From positions 3,204,274 through 3,268,273 of the forward strand of contig MDHJ01000001.1 of assembly GCA_002150995.1 (NCBI GenBank): a stretch of DNA of 64,000 nucleotides, given 5' to 3'. This document shows, one piece after another, positions 8,507 through 17,677 of this stretch (its first letter is position 1; each line of letters begins with the position of its first letter). Under the pieces are notes generated by a model that searched no databases, had not been told where the DNA came from, and was given only the letters and a program-made list of their open reading frames with translations. Position numbers and translations under genes: made by a program. The stretch is from Clavibacter michiganensis (GTDB lineage: Bacteria > Actinomycetota > Actinomycetes > Actinomycetales > Microbacteriaceae).

Positions 8507-9217
8507 GTGTCACTGCTCATCCGCCACTGGCTTGCCCTCGCCGCCCTGGGCGCCGCGCTCATCCACCTGGCCGTCGGGGCGGGATCCTCGCCCGCGGCCA
8601 TGGTGGCCCTCCTCGTCATCGGCGTCGCCGAGCTGGCCTGGGCCATCGCCGTCCTCCGCTCGGACCGCCTCCCCGCGGCCGGCTGGGCCGTCGTCGGCGC
8701 GCTCGTGCCCGTGGCCGGCTGGGCGCTCCTCGTGACCGCCGCGGTCGTCATGCAGGCGCCCGGCATCACGGACGACCTCCCCGCGATCCCCATGCTCGCC
8801 GCGACCCTGCTCGACCTCCTGGTCGCCGCCGTCGTCGGCCGACACCTCCGGTCCCGCGCCGAGACCGACGCCCAGGCGGCCTGCACCGCCGTCGAGGCGG
8901 AGTTCCCCGCCGACGCGGCGCTCATCGGATCCGGCGCCCTGGGCGCCGCCGGCCCCCGTGTCCCCGCGGAGTCCGCTGCCGCGCCTACCGACGCCGCCGC
9001 TGCCGCTGCCGTTGACGCTGCGACGAGCGGCACCCCCGCCGATCCGGAGCGCACCGGCGGCCGCTACCTCGTGGGCGTGCTCGTCGGCGCGTTCGTCGTC
9101 GCCGGTCTCGTCACGCCGGCCCTCTCGCTCACCCGCGCCGGCGAGTTCGCCGTGCCCCACGGCCAGCACAGCACCGTCGACCTCGACGGCATCCCGGACG
9201 AGCACTCCGGCCACTGA
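8507..9217 (+). CDS. Hypothetical membrane protein
   Basis: A 236-residue protein with about four N-terminal membrane segments, then a cytoplasmic or exterior Ala-rich linker (residues about 140-185) and a further membrane segment before a short tail ending in the His-containing sequence DEHSGH. I do not recognise the family. The GTG at 8507 is chosen because it follows AAGGGA at suitable spacing and gives a clean first membrane helix. It follows the DUF4383 gene in the same direction after 117 bases. Confidence 0.65.
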   Translation: MSLLIRHWLALAALGAALIHLAVGAGSSPAAMVALLVIGVAELAWAIAVLRSDRLPAAGWAVVGALVPVAGWALLVTAAVVMQAPGITDDLPAIPMLAATLLDLLVAAVVGRHLRSRAETDAQAACTAVEAEFPADAALIGSGALGAAGPRVPAESAAAPTDAAAAAAVDAATSGTPADPERTGGRYLVGVLVGAFVVAGLVTPALSLTRAGEFAVPHGQHSTVDLDGIPDEHSGH

Positions 9218-9273
9218 CGCGAGACGCCTCCACGGGGGCTCGCCGGGCGCCGGGGACCGCGAGCGCGTCCGCG

Positions 9274-10575
9274 TCAGCTCGCGGGCGCGACCTGCGGCGT
9301 CACGCGGATCCGCGTCGCCTCGCTCATGAACCGCCGCACGTTCTCGTCCACGATGATGTCGCCCGGCCGCAGCGGCCGGGTGAGGAACAGGCCGTCGATG
9401 TCGGTGATCCGGCTGAGCGCCACGTAGGTCTGCCCCGGGCTGAACACGCGCGACCCCAGGTCGACGATGGCCCGCTCGTACGTCTTGCCCTGCGACTTGT
9501 GGATGGTTACCGCCCACGCGAGCCGCAGCGGGAACTGCGTGAAGTCCGCCACGACGTCGCGTCGCAGCTGCTTCGTGGTGGGCGAGTACGAGTACTTGTG
9601 CTTCTCCCACGTGACCGGCTCGACCTCGTGCACGACCCCGTCGAGCTCCACGTAGACGTTGGTGTCGATGCGCGTGACGACGCCGACGGATCCGTTCACC
9701 CACCGCTGGTCGGCGTCGTTGCGGAGGAACATCACCTGCGCGCCGATCTTCAGGTCGAGCTTCTCGTCGGCGGGGTAGGTGCGGCCGCCGAAGTCGCCCG
9801 TCACGTCCGCGGTCGCGGTGAGCGAGCGGCCCGGCAGGCGCTTCAGGGCCTCGGCGTTGATGCGGTTCACGGTGTCGTTGCGCGTCGCCAGCGTGATGGC
9901 GCCGTCGGTGGGCGCCGGGCGCGCACCCGCCGCGTTGAGCACGCCCGCGATCTCGGCGGTCACCCGCCCGTGGCGCACGGCGTTCAGCATCTCCTTGAAC
10001 GCCTCCTCGTGCTGCCGGTGGATCTCGGTGAGCTCGTAGATCCGCAGCTGCGCCTCCTCCCACACCTTCGCGTCGAAGAACCACATGGAGCGGTAGCGGT
10101 CGGCGAAGTACGCGCGCTCGTCGCCGTCGCCCGGCACCGGGGCCAGCTGGTACGGGTCGCCGAACAGCACCACCTGCACGCCGCCGAACGGCACGTCCTT
10201 CTTGTGCCGGGCCTGGCGGAGGCTCCGGTCGATGGCGTCCACGAGGTCGGCGTTGACCATGGAGACCTCGTCGATGACGAGCGTGTCGATGGTGTTCAGG
10301 AGCTTCCGCAGCTCGCCCGTCTGCTCGATCTCCTCGTCGGCGATGACGCCGATGGGCAGCTTGAACAGGGAGTGGATGGTCTGCCCGCCCACGTTGAGCG
10401 CCGCGACGCCCGTGGGCGCGCAGATGACGATCTGCTTCTCGGTGTTCCACGACAGGTGCGTGAGGAGCGTCGACTTGCCGGTGCCGGCGCGGCCCGTGAC
10501 GAAGATGTGGTCGCGCGTGCCCTCGATGGCCTGGAAGACGGCGGCCTGCTCCGGGGAGAGGGGGACCGTGCTCAC
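9274..10575 (-). CDS. Pif1/RecD-like SF1 DNA helicase
   Basis: A 433-residue single-polypeptide helicase. The Walker A motif GRAGTGKS is at residues 28-35, Walker B and II in TLVIDEVSM, motif III in VLFGDPYQLAP, and the C-terminal motifs AVTIHKSQGKTYE and YVALSRI. This order and size match bacterial Pif1-like (RecD2-related) superfamily 1B helicases, which move 5' to 3' and resolve structured DNA or replication-transcription conflicts. The GTG start is chosen because AGGAG lies eight bases upstream on the minus strand. It stands alone, convergent with the membrane protein to its left. Confidence 0.85.
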   Translation of the reverse strand: MSTVPLSPEQAAVFQAIEGTRDHIFVTGRAGTGKSTLLTHLSWNTEKQIVICAPTGVAALNVGGQTIHSLFKLPIGVIADEEIEQTGELRKLLNTIDTLVIDEVSMVNADLVDAIDRSLRQARHKKDVPFGGVQVVLFGDPYQLAPVPGDGDERAYFADRYRSMWFFDAKVWEEAQLRIYELTEIHRQHEEAFKEMLNAVRHGRVTAEIAGVLNAAGARPAPTDGAITLATRNDTVNRINAEALKRLPGRSLTATADVTGDFGGRTYPADEKLDLKIGAQVMFLRNDADQRWVNGSVGVVTRIDTNVYVELDGVVHEVEPVTWEKHKYSYSPTTKQLRRDVVADFTQFPLRLAWAVTIHKSQGKTYERAIVDLGSRVFSPGQTYVALSRITDIDGLFLTRPLRPGDIIVDENVRRFMSEATRIRVTPQVAPAS

Positions 10576-10694
10576 GCGGGGCTCCTGGCGGGTCGGGGAC
10601 GGGAGGTGCGCGGATCCACGGCTGCGGGCAGCGCGCGGATGCGCACTCGAATCTACCCCGGCGTCCGCCCGGGGAGGCGTCGATCCCCCGCCCG

Positions 10695-10700
10695 TAGGAT
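10695..10700 (+). promoter_or_regulatory. -10 element TAGGAT of a leaderless promoter
   Basis: TAGGAT ends seven bases before the ATG chosen at 10708. AGGAT could also act as a weak ribosome binding site, so the leaderless reading is not exclusive. Confidence 0.35.
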
Positions 10701-10707
10701 GATCCGC

Positions 10708-11726
10708 ATGCCGAGCCCCGCCGTCGACGCGCGCGGGGAGCTGCGCCGGGCCGTCGTCGTGTGGTCCCTGCTCGCGGCGCTCCTCGTCGGGACGTTCCTC
10801 GGCACGGTGGCGTCGCTCAACCAGAGCACCTTCAGCGCGCACGGCTTCGTGCGCTCCTACCTCGACGCGCTCGCCCGAGGCGACAGCCGCGACGCGCTCG
10901 CGACGCCCGGCGTCGTCCTCCCGGAGACGGGCAGCCGCGCGCTGCTCGACGCCCGCGCGCTGCCCGGCCTCGACGACGTCGAGCTCGTCGCGGACGAGCC
11001 CGCGGACGGCGGCGGGCGCACGGTCACGTACGCCTACACGCTGCCGTCCGGGCCCGGATCCACGTCGTTCCGCGTGCGGGAGCTGCCCGCCGCCCTCGGC
11101 CTGTTCGCGCGGTGGGAGTTCCAGACGAGCCCCGTGGCCGCGATCGACCTCGAGCTCCGGCACGCGTCGACGTTCACGGCCAACGGCCTGTCCGTCGAGG
11201 CGGAGGCCGGCGGGGAGTCCGCCGCGGGTGCGGGATCCACGTACCTCGTGCTCGCCCCGGCGCGCTCGCCCTCGACCACGCGTCCCGGTACCTGGAGGCC
11301 GAGGACGTCGACGTCGCCGTCACCGAGCCCGGCAGCGTCGTGCCCGCGCGCGTCGACGCGGAGCCCACGGACGAGCTGGTGGAGTCCGTGCGCACCGAGG
11401 TGGAGGCGTACCTCACGGAGTGCACGACGCAGTCCGTCCTGTTCCCGTCGGGCTGCCCGTTCGGGAAGTCCATCCGCGACCGGATCACCGCGCCGCCCGT
11501 GTGGAGCATGACCTCGATGCCCGAGATCGCCCTGCAGCCCGCGAGCGACGACCCGGCCGACCTCGACTGGGTCGTGCCGTCCACCGTCGGCACCGCGCAC
11601 ATCGACGTGCCCGTCCGCTCCCTCTACGACGGGAGCGTGAAGGACCTCGACGAGGACGTCCCGTTCAGCGTCAGCTGGCGGGTGAGCGTCGACGACGACG
11701 CGGGCGTCCGGATCCAGGGCCTCTAG
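10708..11726 (+). CDS. Membrane-anchored hypothetical protein (apparent frameshift)
   Basis: About 339 residues when one base is restored. The N-terminus has a single hydrophobic segment (VVWSLLAALLVGTFLGTVA), followed by an exported domain starting SLNQSTFSAHGFVRSYLDALARGD, which is typical of a Microbacteriaceae family of unknown function. The frame breaks in the GG at 11259-11260; adding a G gives YLVLAPGALALDHASRYL and continues to the stop at 11724-11726. A short C-terminal part has the paired cysteines TECTTQ and PSGCPF, which could form a disulphide outside the cell. The break fits the window-wide missing-base pattern. Confidence 0.68.
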
Positions 11727-11844
11727 GCCCGGCCGTCGGCACCCTCACGCCGCGTCACGGTGCGGTGCGGGTCCGGTCGGGCCAGGATCGGGTCCCATCA
11801 GGGTCCGCGCGACCGCGGGGATCCGTCACCCGAGGAGCGTCGCC

Positions 11845-12270
11845 ATGCCCGCGATCATGAACCCCTACCTGTCCTTCCGCGACCAGGCGGCCGAGGCCCT
11901 CGGCTTCTACCAGGGGATCTTCGGCGGCGACGTGGAGACGACGACGTTCGGCGACGGCGGCATGAGCACGGACCCGGCCGAGGTCGACAAGGTCATGCAC
12001 GGCCAGCTGACCTCGGGCACGGGCTTCGTGCTCATGGCGTCGGACACCCCCGCGACGATGGGCGTGCCGAGCGGATCCGCGATCACGCTCTCCCTCTCCG
12101 GCGACGACGAGCCGGTGCTGCGCGGCTGGTGGGACGCCCTGACGGCCGACGGCACGGTCGTCCTCCCGCTCGAGGTGGCACCGTGGGGCGACCAGTTCGG
12201 CATGTGCACCGACCGCTACGGCATCGACTGGATGGTGTCGATCGCGCAGCAGGTGCCCGCGGCGGCCTGA
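11845..12270 (+). CDS. VOC family protein (PhnB-like)
   Basis: A 141-residue vicinal oxygen chelate protein of the PhnB-like branch, with NPYLSFRDQAAEALGFYQGIFGG at the N-terminus, HGQL in the middle and WGDQFGMCTDRYGIDWMV at the end. The paired beta-alpha-beta fold usually binds a metal or small ligand; the branch is often mislabelled demethylubiquinone methyltransferase. The ATG follows GAGGAGC. No substrate can be deduced from the context. Confidence 0.85.
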   Translation: MPAIMNPYLSFRDQAAEALGFYQGIFGGDVETTTFGDGGMSTDPAEVDKVMHGQLTSGTGFVLMASDTPATMGVPSGSAITLSLSGDDEPVLRGWWDALTADGTVVLPLEVAPWGDQFGMCTDRYGIDWMVSIAQQVPAAA

Positions 12271-12343
12271 CCCCCGCGGCCATCTGCTTGCCCTGCCTCT
12301 CCGACACCCGCCAATCGAGGCCCTGATCGATGGGCCGCGGGAA

Positions 12344-12454
12344 TCAGCGGCCGCGACGTCTCAGCCGCTTCACCGCAGCAATGACGGCCACCACCACCGC
12401 CGCGATGATCAGGGCGGTGACGACGAGATGCACGGGGTACATCGATTCGACCAT
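12344..12454 (-). CDS. 36-residue single-pass membrane micropeptide
   Basis: A short ORF starting MVESMYPVH, with one hydrophobic helix (about residues 9-28, LVVTALIIAAVVVAVIAAV) and a strongly basic tail KRLRRRGR, predicted N-out/C-in. Its ATG overlaps the stop codon of the upstream lipoprotein gene by one base (TGATG), which argues that it is translated and coupled to that gene. No family is recognised. It could be a membrane partner, an export or anchoring factor, or an immunity-type peptide; none of these is demonstrated. Confidence 0.5.
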   Translation of the reverse strand: MVESMYPVHLVVTALIIAAVVVAVIAAVKRLRRRGR

Positions 12455-13215
12455 CACTTGCCCGTGATGTTGAATGAACCGGTTGCGGTGAAGAAAGTCG
12501 CGTCGTAGTTCATCGTCGAATACGCCCCGTATGCTGTGAAGGTGTCGGAACGAGAGAATTTGTTGATTCGACCATTCACCGTGCCGCTCGGATCCGCAGC
12601 ATAGGCCACTCCGATTCCACTCCCACCGATGAGTCCGTACACACGAACGTGCTCTGTGGCCGTGATGCTCGTCACAGCTACTGAACCAGACGCCCTCCAT
12701 CGCGCCGACCAATGCCCCGTGATATTGAACGGATCGTCCGAATAGTCCATGGTCTGGGAACCGCCCACCGTGCCCGAACCACCAGCACCGGAGTTGAACC
12801 GGTGGAAGGAATTCGTGGAGGCCAGAGTCGCGATCGGCGTTCTCGCCGAGGTTGCGGCATTGGAATGATGAACGTCGGCGACATCCTGCGCCGTGTGAGC
12901 CGGCGTTGTCGAGGAAATGGGATCGGCGTACATGCGAATGAACTCTGCGTCAGAGCTCGACAGGCGCTCACCCACGCCGTACTCCGAGTCGATGACCGCT
13001 TGGCGGGACAGCTCTTGCGCCTTTGAAAGCGAAGCATTTTCCGTGAACGTCGCCTGCTCCGGAGCCAGGTCGACGATCGCACGGACGTCTGTTCGTAACG
13101 GCGCGGAGGCCGCCGTGGCATCTACAGCACTTCCCGTCGGCTGCAGGGAGGAGCAGCCGGTCAGTGTCGACGCTCCGACGATCAAGGTGGCCACGATGAG
13201 AGAGATCTTCTGCAC
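12454..13215 (-). CDS. Unrecognised lipoprotein of lower G+C content
   Basis: A 253-residue lipoprotein with signal MQKISLIVATLIVGAST and lipobox LTGC. The mature part is Ser/Thr-rich and looks beta-rich. Its C-terminal half contains a repeated phrase: TMDYSDDPFNITGHW and, about 80 residues later, TMNYDATFF..SFNITGK. Codon use is visibly less G/C-biased than in neighbours (many GAA, AAT, ATT, TCA), suggesting recent transfer, although no integrase or repeats flank it. The GTG start has AAGGAG at ideal spacing. Translation is coupled to the 36-residue membrane peptide downstream. I do not recognise the family and assign no function. Confidence 0.6.
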   Translation of the reverse strand: MQKISLIVATLIVGASTLTGCSSLQPTGSAVDATAASAPLRTDVRAIVDLAPEQATFTENASLSKAQELSRQAVIDSEYGVGERLSSSDAEFIRMYADPISSTTPAHTAQDVADVHHSNAATSARTPIATLASTNSFHRFNSGAGGSGTVGGSQTMDYSDDPFNITGHWSARWRASGSVAVTSITATEHVRVYGLIGGSGIGVAYAADPSGTVNGRINKFSRSDTFTAYGAYSTMNYDATFFTATGSFNITGK

Positions 13216-13394
13216 TGCTGCACTCCTTGTACGGATGACGATGCAGACGTCCTGCTCTGACCAGAGCCCGCATCACGAAGGAAGCTAGTGCTCCTGGGCG
13301 ATCCGGGGGCAGAAAGTGAACAGGAGGCCTCGGCGCCACCTCTTCTCATCCACCGTCCGGGAGCCCCCCAAAGCCGGGATGCACTCGTCGGGGG

Positions 13395-14276
13395 TCAGGC
13401 CCAGCGGCCGCCGCGCGGGACGATGAGCGGCGTGTGGGAGACCGGGTCGTCGATCACGAGGCAGGGCAGCCCGAAGACCTCCTCGACCAGCTCGGCGGTC
13501 ACGATGTCGCGGGGCGCCCCGGCGGCGACGACGCGGCCGTCCCACATCACGATGAGGTGGTCGGCGTAGCGGGCGGCGTGGTTGAGGTCGTGCAGCACGG
13601 CGACGATGGTGCTGCCGTCGCGGTGCAGGTCGGCGAGGAGGTCGAGCAGCTCGATCTGGTGGGCGATGTCGAGGAACGTCGTCGGCTCGTCGAGCAGCAG
13701 CACGGGGGTCTGCTGCGCGAGCGCCATCGCGACCCAGACCCGCTGCCGCTGCCCGCCGGAGAGCTCGTCGACGTGGCGGGCCGCGAGGTCGTCGACGCCG
13801 GTGGCGGCCATCGCCTGCTGCACGGCGTCCTCGTCGGTCGCCGTCCACTGGCGGATGAGGTTCTGGTGCGGGAAGCGGCCGCGCGCCACGAGGTCGGCCA
13901 CCGTGATCCCGTCCGGTGCGATGGCGCTCTGCGGGAGGAGGCCGACGATCCGCGCCGCCTCCTTGGCCCGGTACGAGGAGAGCGGGCGGTCGTCGAGGAG
14001 CACGGTGCCCGCGGTCGGCGCGAGGAGCCGGGACAGGGCCCGCAGCAGGGTCGACTTGCCGCACGCGTTCGGGCCGACGATCACGGTGAACGAGCGGTCG
14101 GGCACGGACACGTCGAGGCCCGCGGAGATGACGCGCCGGTCGTAGGAGAGGGTGACGCCGTCGGCGCGGAGGCGCGGGGCGGACGCGGTGTCGGTGTCGG
14201 CATCGGGTTCGGCGGTGTCCACGGCGGGACCTCCCATCGGGTCGTGCGGGGCGGGGATCGGCAGGGTCTCAGGCAC
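13395..14276 (-). CDS. Iron-siderophore ABC transporter ATP-binding protein
   Basis: A 293-residue FecE/FepC-type ATPase. Walker A is GPNACGKST, the Q-loop LLPQSAIAPDGITV, the signature LSGGQRQRVWVAMALAQ, Walker B VLLLDEPTTFLD and the switch His in VLHDLNHAARYADH. About 35 residues at the N-terminus are Asp/Pro-rich and precede the domain. The GTG start overlaps the upstream permease stop by eight bases, placing it third in a permease-permease-ATPase operon. It powers uptake of a ferric siderophore bound by the lipoprotein encoded divergently at 16583. Confidence 0.93.
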   Translation of the reverse strand: MPETLPIPAPHDPMGGPAVDTAEPDADTDTASAPRLRADGVTLSYDRRVISAGLDVSVPDRSFTVIVGPNACGKSTLLRALSRLLAPTAGTVLLDDRPLSSYRAKEAARIVGLLPQSAIAPDGITVADLVARGRFPHQNLIRQWTATDEDAVQQAMAATGVDDLAARHVDELSGGQRQRVWVAMALAQQTPVLLLDEPTTFLDIAHQIELLDLLADLHRDGSTIVAVLHDLNHAARYADHLIVMWDGRVVAAGAPRDIVTAELVEEVFGLPCLVIDDPVSHTPLIVPRGGRWA

Positions 14277-15392
14277 GGCGCGACGCCTCGCGGATCAGCA
14301 GCGCGATCAGGTACACCCCGCCGACGACGACCGTGACGATGCCCACGGGCACCGTCCCGGGCAGCGCGCGCTGGGCGACGGAGTCGGCGGCGAGCAGCAG
14401 CAGTCCCCCCGTGAGCGCGGCCGGCACGAGGGGCAGGCCGGCGCTGCGGGTCAGGCGGCGGGCGATCTGCGGGGCCGCGAGCGCCACGAACGCGATGGGT
14501 CCCGCGGCCGCGGTGACGACCGCCGTGAGGGCGACGCCGAGCACCAGCAGGGCGAGGCGCGTCGGCTCGGCCCGCACCCCGTGGGCGCGCGCCGCGTCGT
14601 CGCCGAGCTCGAGCTGCCGCAGCGGCGCGGACAGCAGCAGGATCGCGGGCGCGAGCACCAGCAGGGCGGCGAACGCGGGCAGCGCGCGGTCCCAGCCGAC
14701 GAGCGCGAGGGATCCGGCGCCCCAGATGGACGCCGCCATCGCCACCTCGGTGCCCGCCTTCAGGAGCAGGAACGTGTTCAGGCCGTGCAGGACGGCCGTG
14801 ACGGCGATGCCCGTGATGATCAGCCGGAAGCCCTGGACGCCCCCGCGGTACGCGAGGAGGTACACGACCAGCGCGGTGCCGAGGCCGCCCGCGAGCGCCC
14901 CGATCGCCGTGGGGACGAACGCGGCGCCGGCGAGCGTGGTGACGATGAGGGCGCCCGTGTAGGAGCCCGTCGAGAAGCCGATGACGTCGGGCGATCCGAG
15001 GGGGTTCCGCGTGAGCGACTGGAAGACGGCGCCCGCGACCCCGAGCGCCGCGCCGAAGGCCACGGCCGCGAGCACGCGCGGCAGGCGCCACTCCGTCACG
15101 ATCGTCGTGGCGAAGGAGCCGTCGGGGAGCACGAGGGCGCGGACGACCTCGGGCACGGTCAGGGGAAGTCGCCGGTGCCGAGGGCCACCAGCGCGACCGC
15201 GAGGATCGCGACGGCGAGCGCGGCGCCCACCAGTGCCTCGCGTCGCCGGAGGCGCGTGCCGACCACGGGGAGGCGGAAGGTGCCGGGGATCCTCGCGGCA
15301 GGGCGGCGGCCGGCGCGCGAGCGGGGGGCGGGTGTCCGGCCGGCGGCGGTCCCGCCGGCGGGACGGCGGCCGACGGGTGCGGGCGCGCTCAC
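14269..15392 (-). CDS. FecCD-family siderophore permease, second subunit (apparent frameshift)
   Basis: About 374 residues when one base is restored. The body shows the FecCD features RLPRVLAAVAFGAALGVAGAVFQSLTRNPLGSPDVIGF and AGPIAFVALAAPQIARRLT, with eight to ten membrane helices. The frame breaks in the GGGG run at 15162-15165: adding one base joins VALGTGDFP to LTVPEVVRALVLPDG. The GTG start at 15390-15392 overlaps the stop of the first permease (GTGA). A basic, Pro/Gly/Ala-rich N-terminal extension of about 45 residues precedes the first helix. It is the heterodimer partner of the other FecCD protein. Confidence 0.88.
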
Positions 15393-16446
15393 AGCCCCGA
15401 CGCCCTCTGCCGGCGCACGAGCAGGATCAGCACGGGCGCCCCGAGCACCGCGGTCACGATCCCCGCGGGCAGCTCGGCCGGGCGGAGCACGATGCGGCCC
15501 ACGATGTCGGCCGCCAGCAGCAGGACGGGCGCCAGCACGATCGTGTACGCGAGGATCCAGCGCTGGTCGGGCCCGACGATCCAGCGGGCGATGTGCGGGA
15601 TCATCAGGCCGACGAACGCGATCGGCCCGGCCATCGCGGTCGCGCCGCCCGCGAGGAGCGTCACCGCGACCACCGCGACCGTCCGCACCACGACGACGTT
15701 CGCCCCGAGGGAGCGCGCGAGGTCGTCGCCGAGCGCGACCGCGTCGAGGCTCCGGGCGATGAGGGCGGCGAGCAGCACGCCCGCGGCGAGGAACGGCGCG
15801 ACCGGCACCAGGGCGTCCCAGCCCCGGTCCTGGAGGGAGCCGGACTCCCACGCCCGCATCGCGCTGAAGCCCTGCGGGTCGGCCAGCAGCATCCCGGAGG
15901 TGATGCCCGCGAGCACCGCGCCGAGGGCGACGCCGGCGAGCGTGAGGCGCACCGGGTCGCCGCCGCCCCGCCCGCAGATCCGACCACGTAGACGACCACG
16001 GCCGCCACGAGCGCGCCGCCGAAGGCGAACCAGAGGTAACCGCTCACGGCGGTCACGCCCAGCACGCCGGTGGCGATGGCGACCGCGAAGGCCGAGCCGG
16101 CGGTGACGCCGAGGATCCCGGGATCCGCCAGCGGGTTGCGCGTGACCGCCTGGATGAGCGCGCCCGCGACGCCGAGCGCGAGCCCCGCGGCGAGGCCGAC
16201 GAGGGTGCGCGGGACGCGGAGGTCGAGGATCACGACGAGCTCGGCGGGGTCGCGCGGGCGGCCGGCGAGCGCGTCGACCACGGCGCCGAGCGGGATGTCG
16301 CGCGACCCGACGGCGACGCTCGCGAGGCACGCGAGCACGAGCACGCCGAGGGCGAGGAGGAGGCCTGCCGCGCGCGGCAGGCCGCTCCGTGCCCGGCCCT
16401 CGGGGGCTTCGGTGACGGAGGCGCGCGCAGGGACCCGGAGCGACAT
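15389..16446 (-). CDS. FecCD-family siderophore permease, first subunit (apparent frameshift)
   Basis: About 352 residues when one base is restored near 15966-15973, where a YVVGSAG... segment must join DPVRLTLAGVALGAVLAG. Family motifs include LRVPRTLVGLAAGLALGVAGALIQAVTRNPLADPGILGVTAG-type sequence and AGPIAFVGLMIPHIARWIVG, with eight to ten membrane helices. It is the first gene of the importer operon. The ATG at 16444-16446 has a TACGCT hexamer at 16456-16461 on the minus strand and an IdeR/DtxR-like box just upstream, so transcription should be repressed when iron is plentiful. Confidence 0.88.
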
Positions 16447-16469
16447 GGCCCGGACAGCGTACCGCGCCG

Positions 16470-16488
16470 TTAGGTTAGGCTGCCCTTG
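16470..16488. promoter_or_regulatory. IdeR/DtxR-like iron box
   Basis: TTAGGTTAGGCTGCCCTTG matches the actinobacterial iron-box consensus TTAGGTTAGGCTAACCTAA at 15 of 19 positions, including the whole left half. It lies between the divergent permease operon and the siderophore-binding lipoprotein gene, so it could control both. Confidence 0.75.
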
Positions 16489-16582
16489 CCTGACGGGATC
16501 CACACCGGACCGTCACCCGCGCCGCGCATCCCGCACACCCGCATCCCCGCATCCCCACCCCGCACCTGAGAGGCCCCGCACC

Positions 16583-17587
16583 ATGAGGTTCCCCACCACC
16601 GGCTCCGCCGTCGCCGCGATCGCCGTCGCGACGCTCGCCCTGACCGGCTGCAGCGCCTCCTCCGACCCGGCGGAGTCCGCGCCCCCCGCGTCCGGCTCCG
16701 CGACCGGCGCCTTCCCCGCCACCGTCGACACGAAGTTCGGCGAGGTCACCGTCCCGAGCGAGCCGAAGCGCGTCGTCGCCCTCGGCTGGGGCGACGCCGA
16801 GACCGCGCTCGCCCTCGGCGTCCAGCCGGTCGGCGCGTCCGACTGGCTCGGCTTCGGCGCCGATGCGGACGGCGTCGGCCCGTGGGCGCAGGACCTCTAC
16901 ACGCAGTCGCCCGAGCTCATCGAGACCCTCGAGCCGTCGTACGAGGCCATCGCGGCGCTCGAGCCCGACCTCATCCTCGACACCAAGGGATCCGGCGACC
17001 AGGCCCGCTACGACCGCCTGTCGCAGATCGCCCCCACCATCGGCATCCCCGAGGGCGCCGACAGCTACCTCACCGACATGGACGACCAGGTCGACATGGT
17101 CGCCGAGGCGCTCGGACGCGAGGACCAGGGCGACGCCCTCCTCGACGCCGTCGACGCGCGCTTCGACGAGGTCGAGTCCGCCCACCCCGAGTGGAAGGGC
17201 AGGACGATCACCGCGGCCACGAAGACCAGCGAGGGCTGGGGCGCGTACATCGAGGGCAGCGAGCGGGTCTCCTTCCTCGAGGAGCTCGGCTTCGCGCAGA
17301 GCCCGACCATCGCCGGCCTGCCGAAGAGCGCGAGCGGCTTCACTGCCGACATCTCCTCGGAGCAGCTCGACCTGCTCGACTCCGACGTGATCGTCGCGTT
17401 CCCGATCTTCATCGACAAGTCCGTCATCACCGACGACCCGCTGTGGCAGGCGATCCCCGCCGTCGCCGCGGGCCACGCGGTCGTCATCGACGGCGACCTG
17501 TCGTCGGCGTACTCGATCGGCACCACGCTCTCCACCGGCTACGCGCTCGACCAGCTCGTGCCGCTGCTGGAGACCGCCACGTCCTGA
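16583..17587 (+). CDS. Iron-siderophore ABC transporter substrate-binding lipoprotein
   Basis: A 334-residue class III periplasmic-binding-type protein. The signal ends at the lipobox LALTGC, followed by a Ser/Ala/Pro linker, then VDTKFGEVTVPSEPKRVVALGWGDAETALALGVQPVG, the standard opening of FecB/FhuD-type domains. Later segments EPSYEAIAALEPDLILD and AIPAVAAGHAVVIDGDLSS also fit. It captures a ferric siderophore at the cell surface for the divergently encoded FecCD/FecE transporter. The ATG follows GAGAGG at normal spacing. Regulation is expected through the iron box about 100 bases upstream. Confidence 0.93.
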   Translation: MRFPTTGSAVAAIAVATLALTGCSASSDPAESAPPASGSATGAFPATVDTKFGEVTVPSEPKRVVALGWGDAETALALGVQPVGASDWLGFGADADGVGPWAQDLYTQSPELIETLEPSYEAIAALEPDLILDTKGSGDQARYDRLSQIAPTIGIPEGADSYLTDMDDQVDMVAEALGREDQGDALLDAVDARFDEVESAHPEWKGRTITAATKTSEGWGAYIEGSERVSFLEELGFAQSPTIAGLPKSASGFTADISSEQLDLLDSDVIVAFPIFIDKSVITDDPLWQAIPAVAAGHAVVIDGDLSSAYSIGTTLSTGYALDQLVPLLETATS

Positions 17588-17604
17588 TCCCGCCCTGCTC
17601 CACC

Positions 17605-17637
17605 GAGGCCCGCCGCGCGCATCGCACGGCGGGCCTC
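17605..17637 (+). terminator. Rho-independent-type terminator of the siderophore-binding gene
   Basis: GAGGCCCGCCG at 17605-17615 pairs perfectly with 17627-17637 across an 11-base loop, 18 bases after the stop codon and followed by GTCGCGTC rather than a clean T tract. Confidence 0.75.
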
Positions 17638-17677
17638 GTCGCGTCCGGCAGTCACGGCCGGCGGTGACGGCCGTCCG

